A stretch of 64,000 bases of DNA from Mangrovibacter plantisponsor (GTDB taxonomy: Bacteria > Pseudomonadota > Gammaproteobacteria > Enterobacterales > Enterobacteriaceae), in the NCBI RefSeq assembly GCF_003182475.1, contig NZ_QGTS01000008.1:124001-188000 (forward strand). The letters are read 5' to 3'. Position 1 is the first letter of the stretch; each line of letters opens with the position of its first letter. Positions 10,115 through 20,909 of the stretch are shown piece by piece. The notes beneath the pieces are model-generated. The model ran no database searches and was not told where the DNA came from. It saw only the letters and a program-made list of their open reading frames with translations. The translations under genes were made by a program, and so were the position numbers.

Positions 10115-11716
10115 TCAGGGTGAAACCGGCACCACAGTGAGTGCTAAGGTTGCTGACGGTTGCTCCGGTTCTACAGCCGCCAGTTGGAACACAGCCATCA
10201 GCGTATCCAGGCTCTCCGCCTGCTGACCCAGACTACTGGTCAGCGATGAGGAGCTCTGCACTAACGCGGCGTTTTGCTGTGTCACTTTATCCATTTCGGT
10301 GACTGCCTGCGCCACCTGTTCAATACCACGCCGTTGTTCATCGGATGCAGAAGCTATTTCCCCCATGATGTCATTCACTTGTTGCACAGAGTGAACGATA
10401 TCGGTCATGGTGCCCGCCGCTGTATCCACCAGAGTGGAGCCGTACTGCACTCGCGCCACTGATTCTTCAATTAATAGCTTAATCTCTTTTGCCGCCTGAG
10501 CACTGCGTTGCGCCAGATTACGTACTTCACCCGCCACAACTGCGAACCCCCGCCCTTGCTCACCCGCTCTTGCCGCTTCAACTGCGGCATTCAGCGCCAG
10601 AATGTTTGTCTGAAACGCAATACCATCAATCACACTGGTGATATCGCCAATCTTGCGCGAGCTGTCAGCGATATCCTGCATAGTTTTGGCAACATGGGTT
10701 GCCTGATCTCCACCACGGCGCGCCGTTTCTGCAGCCTGGTTTGCCAGCCCGGAAGCCTGCCGGGCATTGTCCGCGTTTTGCCCGACCGTCGCAGTCAATT
10801 GCTCCATGCTCGCAGCCGTTTGCGCCAGTGCAGAAGCCTGCTGCTCAGTACGTGACGACAAATCATTATTCCCTGCGGCCATATCACCAATGGCACCACG
10901 CATATCCTGGCTGCCAGAAACCACCTGGCTCATGGTGTCACGCAACGCCTGCCTCATGGCATCCAGGCTGGAGAAAATTTGCCCAATTTCATTACGGCCT
11001 GCGGTTGCAATGTCTTCACACAACTTACCACTGGCAATAGCATCAAAATGGCCACGCAATACAACCAGTGGTGTCACTAACTGGCTGCGCAACCAGTACA
11101 ATGCCCCAACAACCAACAACACAGCCAACAATGTCACGCTGCCAAATACCAGTGCAGACAAGTGGTAGCTTTTTAATCCTGCAGCCTGTGTGGCAGAGAG
11201 GTTTTTGTTAATCTCCTGCTGCCAGGCCCTAAATTGTTTATCAAACGAAGCCTGAGCTTCACCTACTGGCGCGGTCAAAAAATCTGACAACTGGTTATTC
11301 TCAAGCCAGGTTGCCTGGTGTGCCAGAGCATCACGCCAGGTGACATAGCTCTCTTTGGTCTGTTTTGTCAGACCGGCGATATCGCCAGCAGACTTCACAG
11401 CCAGGAACCCTGTAAACAAGGTGTCAGCTTTTTTTAACTGTTCACGAGCTGACACCATCAGGCCTTTAATATCTTCTGGCGGATAACTCAACGCCGTTAG
11501 TGTGCCTGCTTTACCTAATTCTGAACTGGCCTGCAGCAATGCTGCCCGGGTTTGCGCAAGGGAGTCGCGTTGTCGGTTGTTATTTTCAACCGTCGTAAAA
11601 TTCTGGTAATCCCCACGAAACGCCCAAAATGACAAACCATTACTGCCAATCTGTAACACGCCACAGAGAATCAAAATCAAAAAAAGCGTGGTCGATATAC
11701 GAATATTACTTAACAT
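10115..11716 (-). CDS. tap: Methyl-accepting chemotaxis protein, Tap-like
   Basis: Inner-membrane chemoreceptor of 533 residues: TM1 about 7-30, periplasmic four-helix sensor about 31-185, TM2 about 188-210, HAMP, then the signalling hairpin with the invariant tip [20 protein letters not shown]. The N terminus ([16 protein letters not shown]), the periplasmic stretch [15 protein letters not shown] and the lack of a C-terminal NWETF all match E. coli Tap, which senses dipeptides via the dipeptide-binding protein. Second in the tar operon, 52 bp after tar. Ligand specificity is inferred from homology. Confidence 0.9.
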   Translation of the reverse strand: MLSNIRISTTLFLILILCGVLQIGSNGLSFWAFRGDYQNFTTVENNNRQRDSLAQTRAALLQASSELGKAGTLTALSYPPEDIKGLMVSAREQLKKADTLFTGFLAVKSAGDIAGLTKQTKESYVTWRDALAHQATWLENNQLSDFLTAPVGEAQASFDKQFRAWQQEINKNLSATQAAGLKSYHLSALVFGSVTLLAVLLVVGALYWLRSQLVTPLVVLRGHFDAIASGKLCEDIATAGRNEIGQIFSSLDAMRQALRDTMSQVVSGSQDMRGAIGDMAAGNNDLSSRTEQQASALAQTAASMEQLTATVGQNADNARQASGLANQAAETARRGGDQATHVAKTMQDIADSSRKIGDITSVIDGIAFQTNILALNAAVEAARAGEQGRGFAVVAGEVRNLAQRSAQAAKEIKLLIEESVARVQYGSTLVDTAAGTMTDIVHSVQQVNDIMGEIASASDEQRRGIEQVAQAVTEMDKVTQQNAALVQSSSSLTSSLGQQAESLDTLMAVFQLAAVEPEQPSATLALTVVPVSP

Positions 11717-11768
11717 CCACTCTCCCTTATCCGGCGAAAAGCGCCGGTATTAAACGCTAATTAATCGA

Positions 11769-13451
11769 TCAAAAAGTTTCCCAGTTTTCATTGTTGACAC
11801 TATGTTCTTGCTTTTGTGGTAATAATGCCGCTGCCTTCCCGGCCGCAACGACTGACTTGCTGGCAATACTTTGGGCACTTTTATTGGTGATAGTGCTGGC
11901 TGCGAGGCGAAATGCCGCCACCGCCTGAGCCAACACACTCGCCTGCTCTTCGAGCGCACCGGCCGCCGCTGCCGATTCCTGTACCAGTGACGCGTTCTGT
12001 TGCGTCACCCGGTCCATCTCTGATACCGCCAGAGCAACCTGGTCGATGCCACGGCTTTGTTCATCTGACGCAGAGGCAATTTCGCCCATAATGTCAGTGA
12101 CTCGCGTGACCGCACTGACGATTTCGCCCATTGTTTCACCCGCGCTTTCAACCAGTACCGAACCGGTATCAACACGTGAAACAGAGTCATCAATCAGCGA
12201 CTTAATCTCTTTAGCTGCCTGAGCACTACGTTGTGCCAGATTGCGAACTTCCCCGGCAACCACTGCAAAACCACGGCCCTGCTCACCCGCTCTTGCCGCT
12301 TCAACTGCCGCGTTCAGCGCCAGAATATTGGTCTGGAACGCGATGCCATCAATCACACTGGTGATATCGGCAATCTTGCGTGAACTGGTGGAAATGTCCT
12401 GCATGGTCGACACAACATTTGCCACTACCTTGCCGCCCTTCTGCGCCGTCTCTGACGCGTTGAGAGCCAGTTGCGATGCCTGGCGGGCATTCTCCGCGTT
12501 TTGTTTAACTGTCGCTGTCAGTTCTTCCATACTGGCTGCAGTCTCTTCAAGCGCAGACGCCTGCTGCTCTGTGCGAGAAGACAAATCTGTATTACCCGCA
12601 GCAATTTCAGATGTACCGGCATAAATGGCATCAGACCCATGGCGTACTGTTGTGACTGTGCCAATCAGTTCTGTTTGCATATGCCGGACTGTATCCGTCA
12701 GTTGGGTTATCTCATTACGGCCCGCCACAACAATTTTGGTGGTCAGATTTCCCTGAGCAATTTCGCGGATATGTTCGATAACCTGGCTGAGTGGTTGTAA
12801 CAAGATTCGGCGAATACCGAACCACACAAGGACAATCACAGCGATCAGCAATACCGCCAGGGCCACCATTTGCCATTTGGCAAATAAGTAACTCGACTGC
12901 CCCTGCTCCCATGCGCTCTGGTACAGGCGGTCATTTTCATCAATGTAGTGGTGGTATGCTTTTTCCATTGCATTCTGGAAACCCTGGGTGGGTTGTGCGA
13001 AATAGGCATCCATGCGCCCATTCTGTAAATCATCCACCAGTTCAGCCAGTGCCTGATGATACTGGCGATATGTCTCATCCACGCCCGCTACCGCGTTATC
13101 CACATCAGGAGCAATGCTGCCAACATTTTTAAATGCTGCGTAGTGCGCTTCTACCTGGGTTAACGCTTGTTTGGCACTTTCCAGCAAGGCGTTTTTGGCA
13201 CTGCTTTGCTGATTATTGGGGTCCATCATCATGCGTGCAGACGAACGGCTCAGGTTAATACGTGTTTGTAGCATTAACACCCACGCCTGGCTGAGTTCAG
13301 ATTGCTGCTGGCGTAATGCCCGATATGTTGCGAAATCGTCCTGGTTATTTTTTAAAGCAGAAAAGAAAAAGCCACCGGAGATGAACTGCAGGCAGGCAAA
13401 CACGCCCAGAACAGCCATCAGCAAAGTGACAATACGCATCCGGTTAAACAT
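11769..13451 (-). CDS. tar: Methyl-accepting chemotaxis protein, Tar-like aspartate receptor
   Basis: High-abundance chemoreceptor of 560 residues with TM1, periplasmic sensor, TM2, HAMP and the conserved signalling hairpin. Aspartate-site residues of E. coli Tar are kept in [15 protein letters not shown] (Arg64/69/73 equivalents) and YFAQPTQG (Tyr149 to Thr154 region). The C terminus NWETF is the docking site for CheR and CheB. First gene of the tar-tap-cheRBYZ operon, with a consensus sigma-28 promoter about 40 bp upstream. Identified as Tar by these residues and by position. Confidence 0.94.
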   Translation of the reverse strand: MFNRMRIVTLLMAVLGVFACLQFISGGFFFSALKNNQDDFATYRALRQQQSELSQAWVLMLQTRINLSRSSARMMMDPNNQQSSAKNALLESAKQALTQVEAHYAAFKNVGSIAPDVDNAVAGVDETYRQYHQALAELVDDLQNGRMDAYFAQPTQGFQNAMEKAYHHYIDENDRLYQSAWEQGQSSYLFAKWQMVALAVLLIAVIVLVWFGIRRILLQPLSQVIEHIREIAQGNLTTKIVVAGRNEITQLTDTVRHMQTELIGTVTTVRHGSDAIYAGTSEIAAGNTDLSSRTEQQASALEETAASMEELTATVKQNAENARQASQLALNASETAQKGGKVVANVVSTMQDISTSSRKIADITSVIDGIAFQTNILALNAAVEAARAGEQGRGFAVVAGEVRNLAQRSAQAAKEIKSLIDDSVSRVDTGSVLVESAGETMGEIVSAVTRVTDIMGEIASASDEQSRGIDQVALAVSEMDRVTQQNASLVQESAAAAGALEEQASVLAQAVAAFRLAASTITNKSAQSIASKSVVAAGKAAALLPQKQEHSVNNENWETF

Positions 13452-13486
13452 AAAGCAAACACCCTTTTACATTCTTGTTAAGGGGG

Positions 13487-13513
13487 TTATCGGCAATGGT
13501 GGCGGGAACTTTA
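13487..13513 (-). promoter_or_regulatory. Sigma-28 (FliA) promoter of tar-tap-cheRBYZ
   Basis: On the minus strand TAAA, exactly 15 bases, then GCCGATAA: a perfect match to the enterobacterial FliA consensus, 36 bp upstream of the tar ATG. Confidence 0.93.
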
Positions 13514-13706
13514 CGTTAGGGAACAGGGAAAAATACGCGTTCAGTGTGTACGGACAAAGGCTTAGTTGAGATTACTTATCCAGGAATTACTCCCTCTCAG
13601 CCCCTGCGTTACAGAGAATTTTCGCCTCCTGCTTACAAAAAGAACAAAACGTAAAAATATGTTGTATAAGTAAGCCTTATACTTCAATTTATATCACTGA
13701 AGCAGC

Positions 13707-15053
13707 ATGATTGATTATAAAAACAGCAAAATGTCAGCATGTTGTATTATTGTTAAATATGATGGGGTAAATTTCGTGGCAAGTAGTAACAAACTGACAA
13801 TGTTTATTGTCCTGTTTATGATTGCGGGCATCCTGTGTGGTGCGGCAGTTCATGAATACGCTTCAAATGACAGCATTACCGCCTGGGCAACCAATATCAC
13901 TCTGTTTACCGACATTTTTCTGCGGCTGATAAAAATGGTGATCGCACCGTTAGTGTTCAGCACATTAACTGTGGGCATCATGCGTATGGGGGAAACCTCT
14001 ACCATCAGCCGGGTGGGAAGCAAAGCAATGGTGTGGTTTATCTCCTCATCTGTGCTGTCCATTCTGGTTGGGTTGCTTGTGGTTTCACTGGAACACCCTG
14101 GTCGCGGGCTTAACCTGACAGTACCCGCGGGTAGTGTAGAAACAGGCCTTGCGGTCAGCGGCATGAGCCTGAAAAACTTTATTGCGCATTCCATTCCTAC
14201 CAGTATCGCAGATGCTATGTCCCACAACGAGATCCTGCAAATTGTTGTGTTCTCAATGTTCTTTGGGATTGCCGGTGCATCATTAGGTGAAAAATTTAAC
14301 GCACCACTGGTTGCCGCGCTGGATGTGGTTTCCCACATTATGCTGAAGGTCACAGGTTATGTAATGCTGGTTGCTCCTCTGGCAATTTTTGCCGCTATTT
14401 CCAGTGTGGTGGCGACTCAGGGGCTGGGTATCCTGCTGAACTACGCTTCTTTTATTGGCGGTTATTATGTTGCCATCTTGCTGACTTGCCTGGTGTTGCT
14501 GAGCGTCGGTTATATGGTATTGAAAAAATCCACCTTCACGCTGCTGAGCATGCTGAAAGAACCCGTGCTGGTTGCCTTCACTACCAGTAGTTCTGAAGCC
14601 GCTTACCCCAAAACTCTTGATGTTCTGACGCGTTTTGGTTGCTCACGCAGTATCGCCTCTTTCGTTCTGCCCATTGGTTATTCATTTAACCTGGTCGGTT
14701 CTATGGTGTACTGCTCGTTCGCATCCATGTTTATTGCCCAGGCCTACAATGTTCACCTGACTTTCTCAGAAATTGTGGTTCTGATGCTGACACTGATGCT
14801 GGCCTCCAAAGGCATTGCCGGCGTTCCCCGTTCTGCACTGGTTGTGCTGGCGGCGACTATCCCCAGCTTTAATATCCCGGTAGCGGGGATTTTGCTGTTA
14901 ATGGGTATTGACCATTTTCTTGATATGGGCCGTTCCGCCATCAACGTATTAGGGAATGGTATTGCCACTGCAATGCTGTCCAAAAATGAAGGTGAACTGG
15001 ATGCCGCTGCGGCGAACACCGCCACGGAGCAGGAAACTCAGGTTGAAGCCTGA
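13707..15053 (+). CDS. Dicarboxylate/amino acid:cation symporter (DAACS family)
   Basis: Secondary transporter of the DctA/GltP superfamily, with about eight membrane helices and re-entrant loops. Family marks are IAPLVFSTL (residue ~80), the serine-rich AFTTSSSEAAYP loop (~285), the unwound-helix region around GYSFNLVGSMVY, and GVPRSALVVL. Substrates of this family are aspartate, glutamate or C4-dicarboxylates; which one cannot be told. The ATG at 13707 has only GAAG before it. A GTG at 13776 gives a more typical N terminus (ASSNKLTMF) and may be the real start. It lies between cheW and tar on the opposite strand, a place where E. coli has no gene, and has its own terminator. Confidence 0.85.
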   Translation: MIDYKNSKMSACCIIVKYDGVNFVASSNKLTMFIVLFMIAGILCGAAVHEYASNDSITAWATNITLFTDIFLRLIKMVIAPLVFSTLTVGIMRMGETSTISRVGSKAMVWFISSSVLSILVGLLVVSLEHPGRGLNLTVPAGSVETGLAVSGMSLKNFIAHSIPTSIADAMSHNEILQIVVFSMFFGIAGASLGEKFNAPLVAALDVVSHIMLKVTGYVMLVAPLAIFAAISSVVATQGLGILLNYASFIGGYYVAILLTCLVLLSVGYMVLKKSTFTLLSMLKEPVLVAFTTSSSEAAYPKTLDVLTRFGCSRSIASFVLPIGYSFNLVGSMVYCSFASMFIAQAYNVHLTFSEIVVLMLTLMLASKGIAGVPRSALVVLAATIPSFNIPVAGILLLMGIDHFLDMGRSAINVLGNGIATAMLSKNEGELDAAAANTATEQETQVEA

Positions 15054-15077
15054 CAGTAAACACTGAACACTGATGAC

Positions 15078-15104
15078 AAAGGGCCGCAATGCGGCCTTTT
15101 TTAT
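15078..15104 (+). terminator. Terminator of the DAACS symporter gene
   Basis: GC stem GGCCGC/GCGGCC followed by TTTTTTA, 25 bp after the stop codon. Confidence 0.85.
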
Positions 15105-15224
15105 TGATAAAAAAGACGGAAAACGTTGGGTTGGTAGCCGAAAATCAATGAATTGATTTCCCGTGTTTTTTGGGTGGTATCTTCTCGTTGCGTGCGCACA
15201 TGAGGCGCATAAATGGCCTGCCCA

Positions 15225-15261
15225 TAAAAACAAGCCCCCCGGGCATAAAGCACGGAGGGCT
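15225..15261 (-). terminator. Terminator of the motAB-cheAW operon
   Basis: On the minus strand the stem AGCCCTCC/GGGGGGCT is followed by TTGTTTTT, about 27 bp beyond the cheW stop. Confidence 0.75.
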
Positions 15262-15287
15262 ATGCAGGCAGCCAGTACCAGGTGTTA

Positions 15288-15791
15288 TCAGGCAACCCGG
15301 GCGGCAGCGTTATCCAGCAGCGCCATTTCTTCGCTGTTAAGCAGTTTCTCGATATTCACCAGAATCAGCATACGCTCGCCTACTGCGCCCAAACCGGTGA
15401 GATATTCGGTTGACAAGGTCACAGCGAATTCAGGCGCCGGGCGAATTTGGTCTGATGTCAGTGACAGCACATCAGAAACACCATCCACCACGATACCTAC
15501 CACGCGTTGCCCCAGTGTCAGAACAATAACAACGGTGTTTTCGTTGTAAACAACATCGGATTTGGCAAATTTAATCCTCAGGTCAACGATAGGGACAATC
15601 ACACCGCGCAGGTTAGTTACCCCTTTGATGAACGGTGGTGTATTCGCGATACGGGTCACCTGGTCATAACCACGGATTTCCTGCACCTTCAGAATATCGA
15701 TGCCGTACTCTTCATCACCTAAGGTGAAGACCAGGAATTCCTGCCCCGAAGGTTCGCCATCCAGGTTTGTGACATTATTTGTTTCGGCCAT
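15288..15791 (-). CDS. cheW: Chemotaxis coupling protein CheW
   Basis: Scaffold that joins CheA to the receptors in the polar arrays. The 167 residues equal the E. coli length; the SH3-like fold is recognised by [34 protein letters not shown] and VDGVSDVL. Last gene of the motA-motB-cheA-cheW operon, 29 bp after cheA. Confidence 0.97.
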   Translation of the reverse strand: MAETNNVTNLDGEPSGQEFLVFTLGDEEYGIDILKVQEIRGYDQVTRIANTPPFIKGVTNLRGVIVPIVDLRIKFAKSDVVYNENTVVIVLTLGQRVVGIVVDGVSDVLSLTSDQIRPAPEFAVTLSTEYLTGLGAVGERMLILVNIEKLLNSEEMALLDNAAARVA

Positions 15792-15820
15792 GTTGGTACC
15801 TTTCTCTAAGCCAGTGGAAA

Positions 15821-17851
15821 TCAGGCGGCAGTTTGCGCCACACGTTGTTCACGGTTTAACCCTTGTAGCGCTGAAACATCAACAATCAACGCTACGCTAC
15901 CATCGCCAAGAATTGTGGCTGCGGAAATACCAGGAACCTTGCGGTAGTTACTTTCAAGGTTTTTCACCACAACCTGGTGCTGACCAATCAGTTGGTCCAC
16001 CAACAACGCATAGCGGCGACCTGCGCTTTGCAGAATAACGACGATGCCTTCCGTTGCTTCCGTTTTCGCATCATCAACTTCAAATATTTTCCACAGTTCA
16101 ACCAGCGGCAAATATTCACCGCGTACTTCCAGTACCCGCTCACCACCAGCAAGTGGGTAAAGGTCTTCTTCCCGCGGCTGGAGAGATTCCATAACCGCAT
16201 TCAGCGGCAGAATAAACACTTCGCCACTCACTTTAACGGACATGCCATCGAGAATTGCCAGCGTCAACGGCAGTAAAATACGAATTGTCGTTCCGGAGCC
16301 CTGTTTTGATGCAATCTCAACATGGCCGCCCATTTCCTGGATATTTCGCTTCACGACATCCATACCCACACCACGCCCGGACACATCAGTAACCTGTTCT
16401 GCGGTGGAGAAACCGGGTGCGAAGATAAGCATACCGACTTCTTCATCAGACATATTATCGTGAACAGGTAACCCGGAAGATGCCGCCTTCGCCAGAATAC
16501 GCTCGCGGTTCAGGCCCGCACCATCATCGGTCACTTCAATACAAATATTTCCGCCCTGATGCTCAGCAGATAACAGCAAGTTACCCATCACAGGTTTACC
16601 TGCCGCCACGCGTTTTTCAGGTGACTCAATACCGTGGTCAAGGCTGTTACGCACCAGGTGCGTTAATGGGTCGATAATGCGCTCAATCAGGCTCTTATCC
16701 AGTTCAGTAGAACTACCAGAAAGTGTCAACTCAACTTGTTTACCGAGCTTACCGGCCAAATCACGAACCAGGCGAGGGAAACGGCTGAATACATATTCCA
16801 TCGGCATCATACGGATGGACATAACCGATTCCTGCAGGTCACGCGCATTGCGTTGTAACTGACTCATACTGGTTATCAAATCACCATGGATAACCGGGTC
16901 AAGTTCGGTGGAACGCTGTGCCAGCATTGATTGCGTGATGACCAGTTCACCAACCAGGTTAATTAACTGGTCCACTTTTTCAACTGCTACACGAATACTG
17001 CTATTTTCACCGCGAGCAGCGGGTTTGGCACCCGAATCTGCTTTCGCCGCCGCACGGGGGGCTGGCGCTTTTGCTGCTTCCACTGGCTTAACCACAGGAG
17101 CAACGGGAGCCGGAGCCGGGGCAACAACTTCTTCTGCCACGGCAGTTTCTGTTCCAGACGAGGCTTCAACCTTGATCTGGTCCGTATCAATCACAAAACA
17201 GAGTACCGCGACGATGTCGTCTTCACTGGCTGTGGTGTCCAGCACCACATTCAGTACATCACCTTGCTGTTCGCTGTGAACCACTGTCCCCAGATTGCCC
17301 AGTTCGTCAAGCAACAACTCGTGTTCTTTTTCTTTCAACTTGCTCAGAACAATGTGAAGACCTGCCGGTTTACCCGCGGCCGCCGGAGTACTCTCAGCAG
17401 GCTGCCCGGAGTCAGTTTCGACAGATTCGGCCGGGCTTGCTGCCGGGGCGGACAAACCTTTAGCTTCCAGCGCTAACTGGCGCAACGCCTGGCAGATATA
17501 CTCGAACGAGGCGGCATCAGGCTCCTGGGAGCTTTTATAAGCGTCAAGCTGTTCCTGCATAATATCTTTGGTTTCCAAAAACAGGTTGATGATATCGGTG
17601 GAGAGTTGCATCTCACCACGTCTCGCGTCGTCCAGCAGGTTTTCCATTAAGTGGGTCGTTTCCTGCAGGATTTTGAAGCCAAATGTTCCCGCGCCCCCCT
17701 TAATAGAATGTGCTGCCCTGAATATGGCATTCAGTTGCTCGGAATCTGGCGCCTCAGGCGACAATCCCAGTAAATGCTGCTCCATATCCGCCAGTAACTC
17801 ATCGGCTTCATCGAAGAATGTTTGATAAAAATCGCTGATATCCATACTCAC
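15821..17851 (-). CDS. cheA: Chemotaxis histidine kinase CheA
   Basis: Sensor kinase of the chemotaxis array; phosphorylates CheY and CheB. The 676 residues hold P1 with phospho-acceptor H48 ([10 protein letters not shown]), P2, an Ala/Pro/Lys-rich linker (about 250-300), P3 dimerisation, P4 ATPase ([32 protein letters not shown]) and the CheW-like P5. The frame stays open upstream, but that extension is an Arg/His/Gln-rich antisense artefact of the motB tail. The GTG at 17851 with GAGG seven bases before it equals the known E. coli start (VSMDIS). The stop of motB is only four bases away. About 20 residues longer than E. coli, mostly in the linkers. Confidence 0.95.
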   Translation of the reverse strand: MSMDISDFYQTFFDEADELLADMEQHLLGLSPEAPDSEQLNAIFRAAHSIKGGAGTFGFKILQETTHLMENLLDDARRGEMQLSTDIINLFLETKDIMQEQLDAYKSSQEPDAASFEYICQALRQLALEAKGLSAPAASPAESVETDSGQPAESTPAAAGKPAGLHIVLSKLKEKEHELLLDELGNLGTVVHSEQQGDVLNVVLDTTASEDDIVAVLCFVIDTDQIKVEASSGTETAVAEEVVAPAPAPVAPVVKPVEAAKAPAPRAAAKADSGAKPAARGENSSIRVAVEKVDQLINLVGELVITQSMLAQRSTELDPVIHGDLITSMSQLQRNARDLQESVMSIRMMPMEYVFSRFPRLVRDLAGKLGKQVELTLSGSSTELDKSLIERIIDPLTHLVRNSLDHGIESPEKRVAAGKPVMGNLLLSAEHQGGNICIEVTDDGAGLNRERILAKAASSGLPVHDNMSDEEVGMLIFAPGFSTAEQVTDVSGRGVGMDVVKRNIQEMGGHVEIASKQGSGTTIRILLPLTLAILDGMSVKVSGEVFILPLNAVMESLQPREEDLYPLAGGERVLEVRGEYLPLVELWKIFEVDDAKTEATEGIVVILQSAGRRYALLVDQLIGQHQVVVKNLESNYRKVPGISAATILGDGSVALIVDVSALQGLNREQRVAQTAA

Positions 17852-17855
17852 GCTA

Positions 17856-18980
17856 TCACCTCGTACCTGATTGTGGTGGTATTGAGTTCGCTGCAGGAAC
17901 CGCCGTTGTTGGTCCAGTCGCCGCCGGTGGTGCTGCCGGTGTCGGGGCCTGCCCCGCTGCCACAGGTTGCGTTGCCGCTCCTTGTGGTGATGCACTTCCC
18001 TGCGCGCCAGGTGGCACCGCAGGTGTTGCTTCAACCGGTGTTGTTGGCGCAGCATTTGGTGATGCTGTGCCAGCCTCTGGTGTTGCCTGTTCCTGTGGCG
18101 GCGTTTCCTGCTGTTTCAGAACACTTACTGGCGCATTCTGGCTCTCAGCGTTCTCATGAAGAATCGACTGTTCAGTCTGTTTATTCAGAACTAACAGGCT
18201 GATTCGACGATTCATTGCATCCCCCGCGGTGCTGCCAGGCAAACGCATTGTTGCGGCCATACCCACCACACGTAAAACCTTACCTTCATCCAGACCTCCT
18301 ACAACCAATTCACGCCGGGATGCATTGGCGCGGTCGGCAGAAAGCTCCCAGTTACTGTATCCCCGTTCACCCTGCGCATATGGAATATCGTCGGTGTGTC
18401 CGGAAATACTGATCTTGTTCGGGATTGAATTCAGAACCGGGGCAATACCACGTAAAATGTCCCGCATATAAGGCTCCACTTCTGCACTACCCCGCTTAAA
18501 CATCGGCCGGTTCTGGCTGTCGATAATCTGAATTCGTAACCCTTCCTGCACGAGGTCAATCTTCAAATGTGGACGCATCGCTCTTAGTTTTGGATCAGCA
18601 TCAATCAGTTGGTCCAAATCGCCTTTCAGCTTCAAAAGACGGCTGCGTTCCATCTTATTTTTCAGTTCGTCGATGTTTGGTTCTTTTTTTACTTCACCCT
18701 GTTTTTGAGTGACATCATCACCACCACCGGGAATCGGACTGGAGCTGTCAGCTATACGTTGACCTCCGGTAATTGCCTGCGCCAGCGGTGTTCTAAAGTA
18801 TTCGGCAATCTGCGTCAGCTCTTTAGGGCTGGATATTGATATCAGCCACATAACCAGAAAAAAAGCCATCATGGCGGTCATGAAGTCGGCGTAAGCAATC
18901 TTCCAGGAGCCGTGAGAACCTTCATGACCTTTATGTTTTCGTTTCTTAACGATAACAATCGGATGCTTATCATGCTTCAT
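17856..18980 (-). CDS. motB: Flagellar motor stator protein MotB with a long C-terminal tail
   Basis: Stator subunit that anchors the motor to peptidoglycan and conducts protons with MotA. Residues 1-25 are cationic; the single TM (28-50) carries the essential Asp32 ([18 protein letters not shown]). An OmpA-like peptidoglycan-binding domain follows ([24 protein letters not shown]). At 374 residues it is about 65 longer than E. coli MotB; the excess is an Ala/Pro/Thr/Gln-rich tail from about residue 275, probably disordered in the periplasm. Overlaps motA by four bases. Confidence 0.95.
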   Translation of the reverse strand: MKHDKHPIVIVKKRKHKGHEGSHGSWKIAYADFMTAMMAFFLVMWLISISSPKELTQIAEYFRTPLAQAITGGQRIADSSSPIPGGGDDVTQKQGEVKKEPNIDELKNKMERSRLLKLKGDLDQLIDADPKLRAMRPHLKIDLVQEGLRIQIIDSQNRPMFKRGSAEVEPYMRDILRGIAPVLNSIPNKISISGHTDDIPYAQGERGYSNWELSADRANASRRELVVGGLDEGKVLRVVGMAATMRLPGSTAGDAMNRRISLLVLNKQTEQSILHENAESQNAPVSVLKQQETPPQEQATPEAGTASPNAAPTTPVEATPAVPPGAQGSASPQGAATQPVAAGQAPTPAAPPAATGPTTAVPAANSIPPQSGTR

Positions 18981-19864
18981 GCGTCTTCAGTCGCTTTTTG
19001 TTGGTTAGGTGAACGCACTGCACGCATATGTTCATCCAGCTCAACAAAGGATGGCCGCTCAGTGGAATAGAGTGTTTTACGCCCAAATTCCACCGCGATT
19101 GGCGGCGCGTAGCCATTGAGGCTGGATAACAATGTCACTTTTACGCATTGCAGCATTTTTGTTGTTTCGGCACTGCGCTGGCGCAACACACTCGCCAGAG
19201 GCGAGATAAACCCATATGCCAGCAAAATCCCAAGAAACGTCCCTACCATCGCATGAGCAATCAAAGCCCCCAGTTCCGCGGCAGGCCGGTCAGCCGAGGC
19301 CAGCGCATGCACCACCCCCATCACCGCCGCGACGATACCAAAAGCCGGGAAGGAATCACCCATTGCAGCAATACTGCCTGCCGGCACGTCACTTTCCTGC
19401 TCATGCGTTTCGATTTCCTCATCCATCAATGCCTCAATTTCAAAGGTATTCATGTTGCCGCTGATAATCAGCCGGAGGTAATCGACAATGAAATCTAACA
19501 TGACGTGATCAGCGAGAATCCGTGGATAACTGGCAAAAATCTCACTCTCTTTGGGGTTTTCAATATCGCGTTCCAGAGAAAACATGCCTTGCTGGCGTGA
19601 TTTCGCCATCAGCCGGTACAGCAATGCCAGCAGATCCATATACATGCTTTTGGTGTATTTAGAACGACTGAACAGGAGCGGCAGTGCCTTTAGAGTGCCT
19701 TTAATTGCTTTGCCGTTGTTGCCGACAATGAATGCGCCGACCCCTGCCCCACCAATGATAATAAACTCAGAGGGCTGGTACAGTGCGCCGAGGTGCCCAC
19801 CCGTCATGGCGTAACCTCCAAAGACGGTAGCAAGCACAACAATATAACCGAGTATAATTAGCAC
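18977..19864 (-). CDS. motA: Flagellar motor stator protein MotA
   Basis: Proton-conducting stator subunit with four membrane helices; 295 residues, the same as E. coli. The large cytoplasmic loop includes [16 protein letters not shown] (Arg90/Glu98 region, contacts FliG). The last two helices carry the conserved prolines ([11 protein letters not shown] and GFISPLAS). The start is GTG with AAAGGTGA before it, as in E. coli. Its sigma-28 promoter lies inside flhC, giving a leader of about 150 nt that contains an intrinsic terminator. Confidence 0.96.
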   Translation of the reverse strand: MLIILGYIVVLATVFGGYAMTGGHLGALYQPSEFIIIGGAGVGAFIVGNNGKAIKGTLKALPLLFSRSKYTKSMYMDLLALLYRLMAKSRQQGMFSLERDIENPKESEIFASYPRILADHVMLDFIVDYLRLIISGNMNTFEIEALMDEEIETHEQESDVPAGSIAAMGDSFPAFGIVAAVMGVVHALASADRPAAELGALIAHAMVGTFLGILLAYGFISPLASVLRQRSAETTKMLQCVKVTLLSSLNGYAPPIAVEFGRKTLYSTERPSFVELDEHMRAVRSPNQQKATEDA

Positions 19865-19926
19865 GACATCACCTTTCCGCTGTGTTAAAAGTCAAGGATA
19901 ACAGTAGGTTGCGCTGTATTCAGGGT

Positions 19927-19961
19927 AAAAAAAAGCAGCGGCACTTTCGTGTCCGCTGCTG
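19927..19961 (-). terminator. Intrinsic terminator between flhC and motA
   Basis: On the minus strand the stem AGCAGCGGAC/GTGCCGCTGC with a short ACGAAA loop is followed by eight T residues. It serves flhDC and also ends the short RNA started by the sigma-28 promoter inside flhC, so motA mRNA must read through it. Confidence 0.9.
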
Positions 19962-20017
19962 GATTTACTAGCCTGTTCCGTTACACAGCCTGTCCGATCT
20001 GTTCATCCAGCAGTTGT
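19927..20017 (-). ncRNA. motR: MotR-like sRNA in the motA leader
   Basis: A consensus sigma-28 promoter (20024-20050) should start a transcript near 20017, and a strong intrinsic terminator ends it near 19927, predicting an RNA of about 90 nt. It spans the last codons of flhC and the flhC-motA gap. E. coli MotR, a FliA-dependent Hfq-binding sRNA, has the same origin, size and layout. Promoter and terminator are visible; stability and function are inferred from that homology. Confidence 0.7.
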
Positions 20018-20559
20018 GGAATAATATCGGCAGCATTTTCGGAAAGTTTACGCCTTTTTACTGCTCTGGAAGGCGGTTGGCACAGGCTGCACACAAAGCT
20101 GCCCACTGGCTGATGCGCATGGGTGATAAATTTCCCTTTGCAGCAATTACAATGGGATAGCTCTAACATACCGCTTTCAACAAACCGCACTAATGTCCAT
20201 GCACGAGTCAATGCAAGTAATGGGCCATTTTCATCCTGAGGACATTGCTCCAGGTACAAACGATAAGCCTTAATGACAGCATCAACACCATTACACAACC
20301 CGGTTTTGAGCAAATACTGCCATGCGTTACAAAACATAGACGCATGAATGTTTTGCTCCCAGGTCATAAACCAGTCGGTTGAGAAAGGCAGCATTCCCTT
20401 GGGAGGCGGGCTACCACGCAACTCTTTGTACAACTTGATAAGGCGACCCCGGCTCAGGGTCGTTTCGCTTTCCAGCATCTGAAGACGCGCGCCGAGCGTG
20501 ATAAGCTCCATAGCCAACTGAATTTCACGCGCTTCCTGGACAATACTTTTATCACCCAT
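19981..20559 (-). CDS. flhC: Flagellar master regulator subunit FlhC
   Basis: With FlhD forms the FlhD4C2 activator of class II flagellar operons. The 192 residues equal the E. coli length. The zinc site is seen as C-x2-C (HCNCCKGKF, about residue 137) and C-x2-C (VCSLCQPP, about 157). Two bases after flhD. The 3' end of the gene also carries the sigma-28 promoter of motA on the same strand. Confidence 0.97.
   Translation of the reverse strand: MGDKSIVQEAREIQLAMELITLGARLQMLESETTLSRGRLIKLYKELRGSPPPKGMLPFSTDWFMTWEQNIHASMFCNAWQYLLKTGLCNGVDAVIKAYRLYLEQCPQDENGPLLALTRAWTLVRFVESGMLELSHCNCCKGKFITHAHQPVGSFVCSLCQPPSRAVKRRKLSENAADIIPQLLDEQIGQAV
20024..20050 (-). promoter_or_regulatory. Sigma-28 (FliA) promoter of motA/MotR inside flhC
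   Basis: TAAA, 15 bases, GCCGATAT on the minus strand; one mismatch to the FliA consensus. It lies inside the last 25 codons of flhC, the same place as in E. coli. Confidence 0.88.
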
Positions 20560-20561
20560 AA

Positions 20562-20909
20562 TCAGGCCCTTTTTTTCCGGGCTCCGTCTTCACCGGAGGC
20601 CTCACTCAGCAAACGGCTCGAAAGCAAAATTCCAGTGTGGACTTGTTGTAAATCATCGACACGTGAATCCTGGGTAAGACGCGTGATTGTGCTGTGATCG
20701 CTGAAGCGGAACTGGCACACCAGTTGGTTGGTTTCAGCCAGCTTGACCATTTGTGGCAATGTCAGCTCTCCCAGAGTTTGGGCCATTTCCTCGGTTACAC
20801 CGAGACGGAACATTGCAGAAGCTTTGTCCTGGGCTATCAAACGCTGAGCAAGCAGCAGATAGGATAAGTTGATATCGTAGATATGTTTCAGCAACTCGGA
20901 TGTATGCAT
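20562..20909 (-). CDS. flhD: Flagellar master regulator subunit FlhD
   Basis: DNA-binding partner of FlhC at the top of the flagellar cascade. The 115 residues from [18 protein letters not shown] are close to E. coli. An upstream in-frame ATG at 20918 would add MGK; I prefer 20909 because GGATGGGA precedes it with usable spacing. First gene of flhDC. The gap upstream (about 980 bp) holds the promoter, with a perfect CRP site 285 bp before the start. Confidence 0.95.
   Translation of the reverse strand: MHTSELLKHIYDINLSYLLLAQRLIAQDKASAMFRLGVTEEMAQTLGELTLPQMVKLAETNQLVCQFRFSDHSTITRLTQDSRVDDLQQVHTGILLSSRLLSEASGEDGARKKRA

Noticed and set aside
17852-18055. N-terminal extension of the cheA frame by 68 codons
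   Set aside because: The extension is His/Arg/Gln-rich, entirely inside the motB low-complexity tail in another frame, and the family start VSMDIS with a ribosome site is at 17851.
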